Below, piece by piece: positions 52,169 through 59,805 of a DNA stretch of 64,000 nucleotides. The DNA lies in NCBI GenBank assembly GCA_017447625.1, contig JAFSNB010000035.1, forward strand, positions 54,972 to 118,971, in the 5' to 3' direction. How positions within the stretch are numbered: position 1 is the stretch's first letter; every line of letters starts with the position of its first letter. This DNA is from Bacteroidaceae bacterium (GTDB taxonomy: Bacteria > Bacteroidota > Bacteroidia > Bacteroidales > Bacteroidaceae). The position numbers and the translations under genes are program-made. The notes under the pieces were generated by a model. That model saw only the letters and a list, made by a program, of their open reading frames with translations. It did no database searches and was not told the DNA's origin.

Positions 52169-53143
52169 ATGAGCGAAAAGCAATCTGCAAATGGTGGGGC
52201 TTCCCTCACCCGCACGGAATTCAAATTCCCCGGACAGAAGAGTGTATATCACGGTAAAGTACGTGATGTGTATGACATCAATGACGACATTCTGGTAATG
52301 GTCGCCACAGACCGTATCTCGGCGTTCGATGTGGTGCTGCCCAAAGGTATCCCTTTCAAGGGGCAGGTGCTGAACCAGATTGCAGCCTCGTTCCTCGATG
52401 CCACAGCCGACATCGTGCCCAACTGGAAACTCGCTACCCCCGACCCGATGGTTACGGTTGGTCTGAAAGCCGAAGGTTTCCGCGTGGAGATGATTATTCG
52501 CGGCTACCTCACCGGCTCCGCCTGGCGCGAGTATAAGAACGGCTGCCGCGAGCTGTGCGGCGTGAAACTGCCCGACGGTATGCGTGAAAACGAACGTTTC
52601 CCAGAGCCTATCATCACCCCGACGACTAAAGCTGACGAGGGACACGATGAGAATATCTCCAAGGAAGAGATCATAGCCCAAGGTATCGTGAGCGCTGAGG
52701 ACTACGAGGTTATGGAACGCTATACACGCGCCCTCTTCCAGCGCGGCTCGGAGATTGCTGCCGCGAAAGGCCTCATCCTCGTTGACACTAAATACGAGTT
52801 TGGTAAGCGCGACGGTAAGGTGATTCTCATCGATGAGATTCACACGCCGGACAGCAGCCGTTATTTCTATGCCGACGGCTACGAGGAGCGCTTCGAGAAA
52901 GGCGAGCCTCAGCGCCAGCTCTCAAAGGAGTTCGTGCGCCAGTGGCTCATCGACCACAACTTCATGAACCGTCCCGGCGACGTGATGCCTGAAATCACGG
53001 ATGAGTTCGCCCAGAGCATCAGCGACCGCTACATTGAGCTCTACGAGCACATCGTCGGCGAGAAGTTCGAAAAAGCAGCACCTGCCGACATAGCAGCCCG
53101 CATCGAGAAGAACATCAACGACTGGCTCGGGGAAAGGGGTTGA
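52169..53143 (+). CDS. purC: SAICAR synthetase
   Basis: 324 residues, the longer form common in Bacteroidota. It joins aspartate to CAIR with ATP in purine synthesis. Motifs: GKVRDVYDI at the start, [32 protein letters not shown], and [17 protein letters not shown]. Start [10 protein letters not shown] follows an AT-rich spacer. purM lies 3.4 kb downstream on the same strand, but unrelated genes come between. Confidence 0.97.
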   Translation: MSEKQSANGGASLTRTEFKFPGQKSVYHGKVRDVYDINDDILVMVATDRISAFDVVLPKGIPFKGQVLNQIAASFLDATADIVPNWKLATPDPMVTVGLKAEGFRVEMIIRGYLTGSAWREYKNGCRELCGVKLPDGMRENERFPEPIITPTTKADEGHDENISKEEIIAQGIVSAEDYEVMERYTRALFQRGSEIAAAKGLILVDTKYEFGKRDGKVILIDEIHTPDSSRYFYADGYEERFEKGEPQRQLSKEFVRQWLIDHNFMNRPGDVMPEITDEFAQSISDRYIELYEHIVGEKFEKAAPADIAARIEKNINDWLGERG

Positions 53144-53145
53144 AG

Positions 53146-53171
53146 GCCCCCTGTAATCCCCCGGCGGGGGA
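53146..53171. repeat. Degenerate palindromic repeat after purC
   Basis: GGCCCCCTGTAATCCCCCGG then CGGGGGATA: the type B/D core CCCCCGGCGGGGG, three bases after the purC stop codon. Confidence 0.7.
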
Positions 53172-53173
53172 TA

Positions 53174-53225
53174 CATGGTTAAAAGGTTAAAACGTTAAAA
53201 GGTTAAATGGTTAAAAGGTTTAAAG
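53174..53225. repeat. GGTTAAAA octamer repeat
   Basis: About six GGTTAAAA-type units end at the menG start codon. Confidence 0.85.
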
Positions 53226-53933
53226 ATGGAGGGAAAATCTTCCAAGCGCCAGCAGGTAGAGACGATGTTTAACCACATCGCTCCTACTTACGACCGTCTC
53301 AACCACACGCTATCCCTCGGTATAGACCGGCGCTGGCGGCGTAAGGCAATAGATGCGCTGAAGCCCTTTGCTCCGAAGACTATTCTCGACATAGCAACAG
53401 GAACAGGCGACTTCGCTATCCTCTCAGCTCGACGCCTTGCCCCACAGAGCATAATCGGTGTGGATATCAGCGACGGGATGATGGATGTGGGACGTGAGAA
53501 GGTGAAAGCTGCAGGTCTTGACGGCATAATCTCCTTTAAGAGAGACGATTGCACAGCCCTCTCGTTCAACAGCGACAGCTTCGATGCCGTAACTGTAGCT
53601 TACGGAGCACGCAATTTCGACAATCTCGAAGCCGGCTTGCGGGAGATGTGCCGCGTACTCGTTCCGGGCGGACATCTGATGTTGGTGGAACTCACTACCC
53701 CGCCCCGCGCCCCGATGAAGCAGCTGTTCTCCTTCTATGCCCACACAGTTATGCCCACTGTTGGCCGACTCGTAAGCCACGACGACAGCGCTTACACCTA
53801 TCTGCCTCAGTCTATGGCTGCCTTTCCGCAAGCCGAACAGCTCGTTCCGCTGCTCCGTGAATGCGGATTCAGCGATGTGCAGTTCAAGCGATTCACCTTC
53901 GGTCTCTCAACAATGTATCTGGCAACAAAATGA
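53226..53933 (+). CDS. menG: Demethylmenaquinone methyltransferase
   Basis: 235 residues. It methylates demethylmenaquinone with SAM, the last step of menaquinone synthesis, the quinone used by anaerobic Bacteroidales. Motifs: [23 protein letters not shown]-binding [41 protein letters not shown], and [12 protein letters not shown]. Also called UbiE. Its stop overlaps the aroE start (ATGA), so the two are translationally coupled. Confidence 0.96.
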   Translation: MEGKSSKRQQVETMFNHIAPTYDRLNHTLSLGIDRRWRRKAIDALKPFAPKTILDIATGTGDFAILSARRLAPQSIIGVDISDGMMDVGREKVKAAGLDGIISFKRDDCTALSFNSDSFDAVTVAYGARNFDNLEAGLREMCRVLVPGGHLMLVELTTPPRAPMKQLFSFYAHTVMPTVGRLVSHDDSAYTYLPQSMAAFPQAEQLVPLLRECGFSDVQFKRFTFGLSTMYLATK

Positions 53934-54748
53934 AACAGGAATACGGATTGCTAGGCCACCCCTTAGGCCACTCGTTCTCGCGTGCGTTCTTTAATGATAA
54001 GTTTGCGCGCGAGGGGATAGATGCCGAATACCTTAACTTCGACCTCTCGGACATCAGCGAACTGCCCCAGCTGCTTGCCGAGCACCCGAACTTGTGCGGT
54101 CTCAACGTCACAATCCCCTACAAGCAGGCCGTTATTCCGTATCTTGACGAACTGTCCGACGAAGCCCGCGCCATCGGAGCCGTAAATGTGATTAAAGTAC
54201 TCCCCCCCACGGCAGCTGTCCTCCCCCCCACGGGGGGAGTTAGAGAGGGGCCTTACCTCAAAGGTTTCAACTCAGACGTCATCGGTTTCACCGAAAGCAT
54301 ACGCCCTCTGTTGGAGCCACACCACAAGAAAGCCCTCGTTCTCGGTACCGGCGGAGCATCAAAAGCTGTTTGCGCCGGTCTTGACAAACTCGGCATCGAG
54401 TGGCGCTACGTTTCGAGAAGCGGGGCTGGGGAGAGGCTTTTCACCTACTCCGATCTCACTCCCGAAATTATTGCCGAATACACAGTTATAGTCAACTGTA
54501 CCCCTCTGGGTATGTATCCGCGCATAGACTCCTGTCCCGAAATCCCATATCGAGCCCTCAGTCCTCGGCACCTTCTCTTCGACCTCGTGTATAACCCAGA
54601 GATAACCCTCTTCATGCGCAACGGTCGCCGTCAGGGAGCCAAAGTAAAGAACGGGCTCGAAATGCTTCACCTTCAGGCTCTGGCCAGTTGGGAGTTTTGG
54701 ACCGGGGAGGCCCCCTTAGCCCCCCAGAGGGGGGGAATTGACAATTGA
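53930..54748 (+). CDS. aroE: Shikimate 5-dehydrogenase
   Basis: 272 residues from the ATG at 53930. It reduces 3-dehydroshikimate with NADPH. Motifs: [12 protein letters not shown] (substrate serines), [12 protein letters not shown] with the catalytic Lys, FNSDVIGF with the Asp, and [11 protein letters not shown] for NADPH. Two repeat-derived parts: [20 protein letters not shown] (about 90-107), inserted between the GAVNVIKV strand and YLKGFNSD where homologues have a short turn, and the C-terminal [14 protein letters not shown], which ends in a heptamer repeat that gives the stop. The active-site residues are intact, so it may still function. Confidence 0.95.
   Translation: MKQEYGLLGHPLGHSFSRAFFNDKFAREGIDAEYLNFDLSDISELPQLLAEHPNLCGLNVTIPYKQAVIPYLDELSDEARAIGAVNVIKVLPPTAAVLPPTGGVREGPYLKGFNSDVIGFTESIRPLLEPHHKKALVLGTGGASKAVCAGLDKLGIEWRYVSRSGAGERLFTYSDLTPEIIAEYTVIVNCTPLGMYPRIDSCPEIPYRALSPRHLLFDLVYNPEITLFMRNGRRQGAKVKNGLEMLHLQALASWEFWTGEAPLAPQRGGIDN
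54199..54252 (+). repeat. Palindromic repeat, type B dimer, inside aroE
   Basis: A partial unit (CTCCCCCCCACGGC) followed by a full unit (CCTCCCCCCCCACGGGGGGAG, TTAGAGAGGGGC), in frame. The same partial-plus-full arrangement occurs at 55761-55815 (reverse) and 57829-57880. Confidence 0.9.
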
Positions 54749-54766
54749 CAGTTGACAATTGACAGC
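54709..54766. repeat. Type D palindrome plus heptamer array at the aroE 3' end
   Basis: GGCCCCCTTAGCCCCCCAGA then GGGGGGG (54709-54735) is followed by ATTGACA heptamers to 54766. The aroE stop TGA (54746-54748) is in a heptamer. Confidence 0.88.
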
Positions 54767-54783
54767 TAAAACTATTATAAATT

Positions 54784-55752
54784 ATGAATCAGAGATTCGA
54801 TTACAACCGACCATCAACACATCATAGAGCGCCCTCAAAGAGGATGTTAAGCTGGCGTATCCTACTGGTTTTCGCCCTAATACAGCTATTACCGGCTCGC
54901 GCCGCCACATACACCCCCGACAACCTGCCTATCCCCTATCTGCAGGACAGGACGCAATATGTTTCCAATCCCGACGGCATACTCAGCAAGAACACCGTTG
55001 ACTCCCTGAACCTCTGGCTCGGACAGATGGAGGCCTCTCACGGCGTGCAGACCGTGCTGGCTGTCGTTGACCGAATCGAGGGCGGAGAGCCGTACGATTT
55101 CTGTATGGCTCTTGGCCGCAAGTACAAGATTGGGAGCAAGAAGCAGAACAGCGGCCTCATAATCCTGCTCTCCACAGGCGACCGCGCCTACTATATCCTC
55201 ACGGGTCGCGGTCTCGAAGGCGCTCTGCCCGACGCTATATGCAAGCGCATAGAGAACCACCAGATGCTGCCCTATCTGCGCGAGGGAGACTGGGACAAAG
55301 CTATGCTTGCCACCGTGCGCGCTATAACGAAATACGTTGATGGGGACGACTCGCTGGTCGGCGACTCTGATTTTGAGAGCGATGATGACATTGCTGCTCT
55401 GATAGCTGTAGGGGGCCTCTTCTTCGCCTTCTTTGCAATCATCATCTTCGCAATCTGGTATGATGAGCGGAAGAAGTCCTACTGCCCCAATTGCCACAAA
55501 TATCTGATGAAGAAGATTGGCGGCAAGGTAACAAAGGACGCTCTGCTCGGCATGTACACCCATCACGACACCTACCGCTGTTCGGGCTGTAATTTCGAGC
55601 GTGTGCGCACTTGGGAGGAATTTGTGAGCAGCGGTTCGAGCGGCGGCGGCAGAAGCTCTTTCGGAGGCAGCTTCGGTGGCGGCAGAAGCTCTTTCGGGGG
55701 CAGCTTCGGAGGCGGCAGCTTCGGCGGAGGCGGCGCAGGCGGAAGATTTTAA
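54784..55752 (+). CDS. TPM-domain membrane protein (YgcG-like) with zinc ribbon
   Basis: 322 residues; a start at Met21 (54844) would give a cleaner signal peptide (MLSWRILLVFALIQLLPARA). The TPM domain (about 60-185) includes DGILSKNTVDSLNLWLGQ and GLIILLSTGDRAYYILTGRGLEGALPD. A membrane helix (about 205-230) precedes a zinc-ribbon-like segment with CPNCH and CSGC, and the tail is Gly/Ser/Phe-rich (GGSFGGG repeats). The function is poorly known. It is next to lemA, a pairing seen in many genomes. Confidence 0.88.
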   Translation: MNQRFDYNRPSTHHRAPSKRMLSWRILLVFALIQLLPARAATYTPDNLPIPYLQDRTQYVSNPDGILSKNTVDSLNLWLGQMEASHGVQTVLAVVDRIEGGEPYDFCMALGRKYKIGSKKQNSGLIILLSTGDRAYYILTGRGLEGALPDAICKRIENHQMLPYLREGDWDKAMLATVRAITKYVDGDDSLVGDSDFESDDDIAALIAVGGLFFAFFAIIIFAIWYDERKKSYCPNCHKYLMKKIGGKVTKDALLGMYTHHDTYRCSGCNFERVRTWEEFVSSGSSGGGRSSFGGSFGGGRSSFGGSFGGGSFGGGGAGGRF

Positions 55753-55760
55753 AGCCCCAA

Positions 55761-55815
55761 GCCCCTCTCCGGCTCCCCCCGTGGGGGGGGAGGTAAGCCG
55801 CGGGGGGGGAGAGAC
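55761..55815 (-). repeat. Palindromic repeat, type B dimer (reverse)
   Basis: GCCCCTCTCCGGCTCCCCCC then GTGGGGGGGGAGG, a short link and CCGCGGGGGGGGAGAGAC. It begins nine bases after the stop of the TPM gene. Confidence 0.88.
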
Positions 55816-55869
55816 CTGCGGGCTAACTCATAAACGATTAAACTCATAAACTCATAAACTCACACAATT

Positions 55870-56457
55870 ATGAAAAAGTCAACTATTTATGTTATCATCG
55901 CAGTTGTCGTCGTTCTTATCGGCGTTTATGGCTGCAACACCTACAACGGTTTTGTCACTCAGGACGAGAACGTATCACGCGCCTGGTCAGACGTGGAAAC
56001 TCAGTATCAGCGTCGTGCTGACCTTATCCCCAACCTCGTGAACACAGTCAAGGGCTATGCCGCTCACGAGAGCGAGACCCTGAAGGCTGTCATCGAAGCC
56101 CGTTCAAAGGCCACACAGGTAACGGTAGATCCCTCAAACATCACACCCGAGAAACTGGCTGAATTCCAAGAGGCACAGGGTGCCGTAAGTCAGGCTCTCG
56201 GTCGCCTGCTCGCTGTCGCAGAGTCCTATCCCGACCTGAAGGCCAATGAACAGTTCTTGGAGCTGCAGGCTCAGCTCGAAGGCACAGAGAACCGCATCGC
56301 TGAGTCCCGCCGCATCTTCAACGAAGCCGCTCAGACATACAACGTCAGCGTCCGCCGTTTCCCCGCCAACATCTTTGCTAATATGTTCGGCTTCACCACC
56401 AAAGGCAACTTCAAAGCTGAGGAAGGAGCAGAAAAAGCGCCAACGGTTGAGTTTTAG
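55870..56457 (+). CDS. lemA: LemA family protein
   Basis: 195 residues. N-terminal membrane segment (about 5-20), then the helical LemA body: YNGFVTQDENVSRAWSDVETQYQRRADLIPNLVNTVKGYA is nearly diagnostic, and NRIAESRRIFNEAAQTYN and FPANIFANMFGF follow. Its biochemical role is unknown; it often accompanies TPM-domain proteins, as here. The AT-rich spacer in front has AAACTCAT octamers. Confidence 0.96.
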   Translation: MKKSTIYVIIAVVVVLIGVYGCNTYNGFVTQDENVSRAWSDVETQYQRRADLIPNLVNTVKGYAAHESETLKAVIEARSKATQVTVDPSNITPEKLAEFQEAQGAVSQALGRLLAVAESYPDLKANEQFLELQAQLEGTENRIAESRRIFNEAAQTYNVSVRRFPANIFANMFGFTTKGNFKAEEGAEKAPTVEF

Positions 56458-56462
56458 GAGAA

Positions 56463-56625
56463 GACCCACCCCCCTGCCCCTCCCTGGCCACTTCGTTAGG
56501 GAGGGGAGTAATTAGAGGACAAGAAGAAAAATGTAGAATGTAGAATTGAAAACTATGAAAAAAGAGAACTCATCCAGTCAAACTCATTCTGCTCCCTCCC
56601 TACAAGGGAGGGCGGGGGGAGAGTC
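56463..56625. repeat. Composite palindromic element 5 (163 bp)
   Basis: The reverse half (56463-56523) starts GACCCACCCCCC five bases after the lemA stop. Then come AATGTAG heptamers and the purM ATG. The forward half (56583-56625) ends GGGGGGAGAGTC. It is a near-copy of element 2 at 13380-13545, with differences mainly in the left hairpin loop. Confidence 0.92.
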
Positions 56626-57826
56626 CGCCCGCTACATGGCTCGTGGTGTCTCTGCCGCAAAGGAGGACGTACACGCAGCGATTAAGAACATCGACAAGGG
56701 GATATTCCCGCAGGCCTTCTGCAAGATTATCCCTGACATCCTCGGCGGAGACCCCGAATACTGCAATATAATGCACGCAGACGGAGCCGGCACCAAAAGC
56801 AGCCTCGCCTACGCCTACTGGCGTGAGACGGGCGACCTAAGCGTGTGGAAGGGGATAGCCCAGGATGCCCTGATCATGAACACCGACGACCTGCTCTGCG
56901 TCGGGGCTGTGGATAATATCCTCGTCAGCAGCACCATTGGCCGCAACAAGATGCTCGTGCCGGGAGAAGTGATCTCCGCCATCATCAACGGCACAGACGA
57001 GCTTCTCTCCGAGTTGCGTGAGATGGGCATCGGAATCTATGCAACAGGCGGCGAGACAGCCGACGTGGGCGATTTGGTGCGGACTATCATCGTGGATAGT
57101 ACCGTAACCTGCCGTATGCGCCGCGCCGATGTCATCAACAACGCCAACATACGCCCAGGCGACGTCATCGTGGGCCTCGCCAGCTTCGGTCAGGCTACCT
57201 ACGAGAAACAGTACAACGGCGGAATGGGCAGCAACGGACTCACCTCCGCGCGCCACGATGTGTTCAGCAAATATCTCGCTGAGCGCTATCCCGAGACCTA
57301 CGATAAGGCTGTACCCGAGGAGTTGGTGTATAGCGGGCAGTACAAACTGCAAGACCCCCTGCCTTCAAAAGTAACCGCTCCCTCCCTAACAGGGAGGGCG
57401 GGGGGAGAGTCCCTTCCTACCGTCGGTCAGTTAGTCCTCTCCCCCACCCGCACCTACGCGCCTGTGGTGAAGAAGATGCTTGACGAGATGCGTCCCCGCA
57501 TTCACGGAATGGTGCATTGCACGGGCGGAGCGCAGACCAAAGTGCTGCATTTCGTGGGCGACAACTGCCGCGTCATCAAGGACAATATGTTCCCTGTGCC
57601 GCCTCTCTTCCGCATCATCGCCGAGGAGAGCGGTGCCGAATGGAGCGAGATGTACCGCGTCTTCAACTGCGGCCATCGTCTCGAGGTCTATGTCAGTCCC
57701 GAAGATGCACAGAGCGTTATCGACCTGAGCCGCAGTTTCAACATCGACGCTCAGGTTGTAGGCCGCATAGAGGAAGGTCCGCGCTCGCTTACAATTCGCA
57801 GCGAGTTCGGCGAATTCCACTACTGA
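56555..57826 (+). CDS. purM: Phosphoribosylformylglycinamidine cyclo-ligase (AIR synthase)
   Basis: 423 residues, longer than the roughly 390 I expect for Bacteroidota PurM. It closes the imidazole ring of AIR using ATP. Motifs: HADGAGTKSSLAY, NTDDLLCVGA, TGGETADVGDLVRT, GLASFGQATYE, NGGMGSNGL, MVHCTGGAQTK, FPVPPLF. The first 24 residues, ending SAPSLQGRAGGES, are repeat-encoded, with the ATG at 56555 inside the repeat. A second repeat inside the gene adds about a dozen residues (SKVTAPSLTGRAGGESLP, about 272-288) just before GQLVLSPTRTYAP. All family motifs remain, so it is probably active. Confidence 0.95.
   Translation: MKKENSSSQTHSAPSLQGRAGGESARYMARGVSAAKEDVHAAIKNIDKGIFPQAFCKIIPDILGGDPEYCNIMHADGAGTKSSLAYAYWRETGDLSVWKGIAQDALIMNTDDLLCVGAVDNILVSSTIGRNKMLVPGEVISAIINGTDELLSELREMGIGIYATGGETADVGDLVRTIIVDSTVTCRMRRADVINNANIRPGDVIVGLASFGQATYEKQYNGGMGSNGLTSARHDVFSKYLAERYPETYDKAVPEELVYSGQYKLQDPLPSKVTAPSLTGRAGGESLPTVGQLVLSPTRTYAPVVKKMLDEMRPRIHGMVHCTGGAQTKVLHFVGDNCRVIKDNMFPVPPLFRIIAEESGAEWSEMYRVFNCGHRLEVYVSPEDAQSVIDLSRSFNIDAQVVGRIEEGPRSLTIRSEFGEFHY
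57376..57411 (+). repeat. Palindromic repeat, type A, inside purM
   Basis: CCCTCCCT-AAC-AGGGAGGG with the GGGGGGAGAGTC end, in frame, in the same reading phase as the copy that encodes the purM N-terminus. Confidence 0.92.
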
Positions 57827-57828
57827 TA

Positions 57829-57880
57829 GGTCTCCCCCCACGGCTTCCCTCCCCCCACGGGGGGAGTTGGAGAGGGGCTG
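57829..57880 (+). repeat. Palindromic repeat, type B dimer, between convergent genes
   Basis: A partial unit (CTCCCCCCACGGC) plus a full unit fills the whole gap between the purM stop and the stop codon of the convergent response-regulator gene. Confidence 0.9.
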
Positions 57881-58603
57881 TTATTTCCCTAAGATTCTGG
57901 AGTCTAAGTACTTCTGAAAAGATTCCTTGTACAAATCACCGATGGGGAGTGCTGTCTCGGCATCCATGAATACACGGTTCTTGTTCACCTCCTGAATTTT
58001 TGTGAGGTTAATGATATACGAACGATGTATGCGCATGAATTCTGAGGGCAGATACTCCTCCATCTTTTTCATGGACAAGAGGGTGATAACGGGCTTTGGC
58101 TGACTGTCCAACCACACCTTCAGATACTCGCTCATAGCCTCCACATAACGGATGTCGGCTATGCATACCTTGAGAATACGGGAGTCAGATTTCAGGAAGA
58201 TGGTCTCCGCGGTGGCGGCGGGAGTGTCTTCCGAAGGACGCTGTGGCCCTTCCAACCGCTCCTTAAGCCTCTGAGCCGCGCGGAGAAAATCCTGCATACC
58301 AAAGGGTTTCAGCAGATAATCCACAGCGTTCACCCTGAACCCCTCAACAGCATATTCGGAATAGGCAGTAGTGAAGACGACCAGCGGCGGTGCGGCGAGC
58401 GACTTCACGAAGTCCATCCCGTTGAGGTCCGGCATATTGATGTCGCAGAATATGGCATCTACGGTATCGTGCTCCAGAAAGGCCCTCGCCTCCAGAGCGC
58501 TCTGGCACTGGGCGGCCACTTCGAGATAAGGGACTTTGCCTATGTAAGCGACGATCTGCTGGAGCGCCAGAGGCTCATCGTCAATAGCCATACAACGTAT
58601 CAT
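57881..58603 (-). CDS. LytTR-family response regulator
   Basis: 240 residues. The N-terminal receiver (about 1-120) has IRCMAIDDEPLA (acidic pocket), FCDINMPDLNG with the phosphorylated Asp, and TAYSEYAVEGF. The C-terminal LytTR DNA-binding domain (about 140-238) has FLKSDSRILKVCIADIRYVEAMSEYLKV and FMRIHRSYIINL. It acts in the cytosol as a transcription factor. It overlaps the kinase gene by four bases (ATGA), so the pair is translationally coupled. Confidence 0.96.
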   Translation of the reverse strand: MIRCMAIDDEPLALQQIVAYIGKVPYLEVAAQCQSALEARAFLEHDTVDAIFCDINMPDLNGMDFVKSLAAPPLVVFTTAYSEYAVEGFRVNAVDYLLKPFGMQDFLRAAQRLKERLEGPQRPSEDTPAATAETIFLKSDSRILKVCIADIRYVEAMSEYLKVWLDSQPKPVITLLSMKKMEEYLPSEFMRIHRSYIINLTKIQEVNKNRVFMDAETALPIGDLYKESFQKYLDSRILGK

Positions 58604-59763
58604 GTCAGAGGTATTTCGAGTTCTACACTATAGATTTCTGCTTCGTCCTGTATCCTCAGCGTATAGTTATCGTCGAACAGCAAGTCCAGACGCTGTCGGA
58701 CGTTACGCAGACCCACGCCGCCCTTCTCCTGATTGGGCTGTTCGGCTTTTGTGTTGCGACATTCAAACTGCAACCTGCCCGCTTCGACAACGGCTTTGAT
58801 GGTGATGAACGAGTCGTGCTTGTAGCTGACGCCGTGTTTGAAGGCGTTCTCGATGAAGGTGATGAGAATCAGGGGCGGAATCTGGCGGTCGGGAGCCATC
58901 TGGGGCAAGTCGAGCGAGATCTTCACCTTGTCCGTGAAGCGCAGCTGCATCAACGCGACGTAGTGACGGATAAAGTCAAACTCACGCGAGAGCGGCACTC
59001 CCTGCTTGTTGCCTTCGTAGAGGACAAAACGCATCATCTTCGACAGCTCCACGATGGTGTCCTTCGCCTTTACGGGATCTATATCCACGAGGGCGTGGAT
59101 GTTATTGAGCGTGTTCATGAAGAAGTGCGGGTTAATCTGATAGCGCAGATATTCCAGCTGCTGCTCCAGATTCTCATGCTCCAGCTCAGAGAGCCGCTGA
59201 CGGTCGTGACGGCTGCGGAAATAGCCTTTGACGCCGACGTTTACGCCAAACATCAGTATCAGAACCACGATGGCCAGGATATCGTGCTCGCCTATGATGA
59301 GCGGCGGGCGGTGGCCTTCCTCAAAGCGTGGGGGCAAAGGCCGCTCATCAAAGTCCGGGTCGCCCGGAAATTCCAGATTTTCCGGAATGCCCGGAAGTTC
59401 CGGTCTATCCGGATTATCCGGCCTCTCCAACCTCTCATGTGGTGGACGGCGGTCGGGTCGCTCGGGTCGGCTGGTGCACTGATATACGGTGAACAGCGCG
59501 ATGACCACAGCCACAATGGAGAAATACACCACACGCCTGTACTTATACACCAACAGCGGCGCGAGCAGATAGTTGTGAACGAGAAACAGCGCCAGGAACA
59601 GCGCGAACTTACGCCACACTATGAACACCTCAGCCCAGTTGAAAATGAGGGTCGGGTCGTTGACCGTGCGCACATACAGGCTCAGCAGCGGGGCTGCAAA
59701 GAGCACAACCCACGCTGCCAAGTATATCAGAGTCTCCTGTCGTGACTGCTTCATCAAACGCAT
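58600..59763 (-). CDS. LytS/YehU-type sensor histidine kinase
   Basis: 387 residues. Four membrane helices in the first 175 residues; the loop before the last helix is a proline-rich stretch (about 118-170) with repeated R-P-x-x-P and F-P-G-x-P units, made by DNA repeats built on CCGGAA/TCCGG. Then a coiled coil and the His_kinase domain: LEYLRYQINPHFFMNTLNNIHAL with the phosphorylated His, and the ATPase motifs ITFIENAFKHGV and GGVGLRNVRQRL. It phosphorylates the LytTR regulator downstream. The signal is unknown. Confidence 0.94.
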   Translation of the reverse strand: MRLMKQSRQETLIYLAAWVVLFAAPLLSLYVRTVNDPTLIFNWAEVFIVWRKFALFLALFLVHNYLLAPLLVYKYRRVVYFSIVAVVIALFTVYQCTSRPERPDRRPPHERLERPDNPDRPELPGIPENLEFPGDPDFDERPLPPRFEEGHRPPLIIGEHDILAIVVLILMFGVNVGVKGYFRSRHDRQRLSELEHENLEQQLEYLRYQINPHFFMNTLNNIHALVDIDPVKAKDTIVELSKMMRFVLYEGNKQGVPLSREFDFIRHYVALMQLRFTDKVKISLDLPQMAPDRQIPPLILITFIENAFKHGVSYKHDSFITIKAVVEAGRLQFECRNTKAEQPNQEKGGVGLRNVRQRLDLLFDDNYTLRIQDEAEIYSVELEIPLT

Positions 59764-59805
59764 ATTCTATATATGAATAACGTTGGAAACTAACAGTTTA
59801 TTGTG

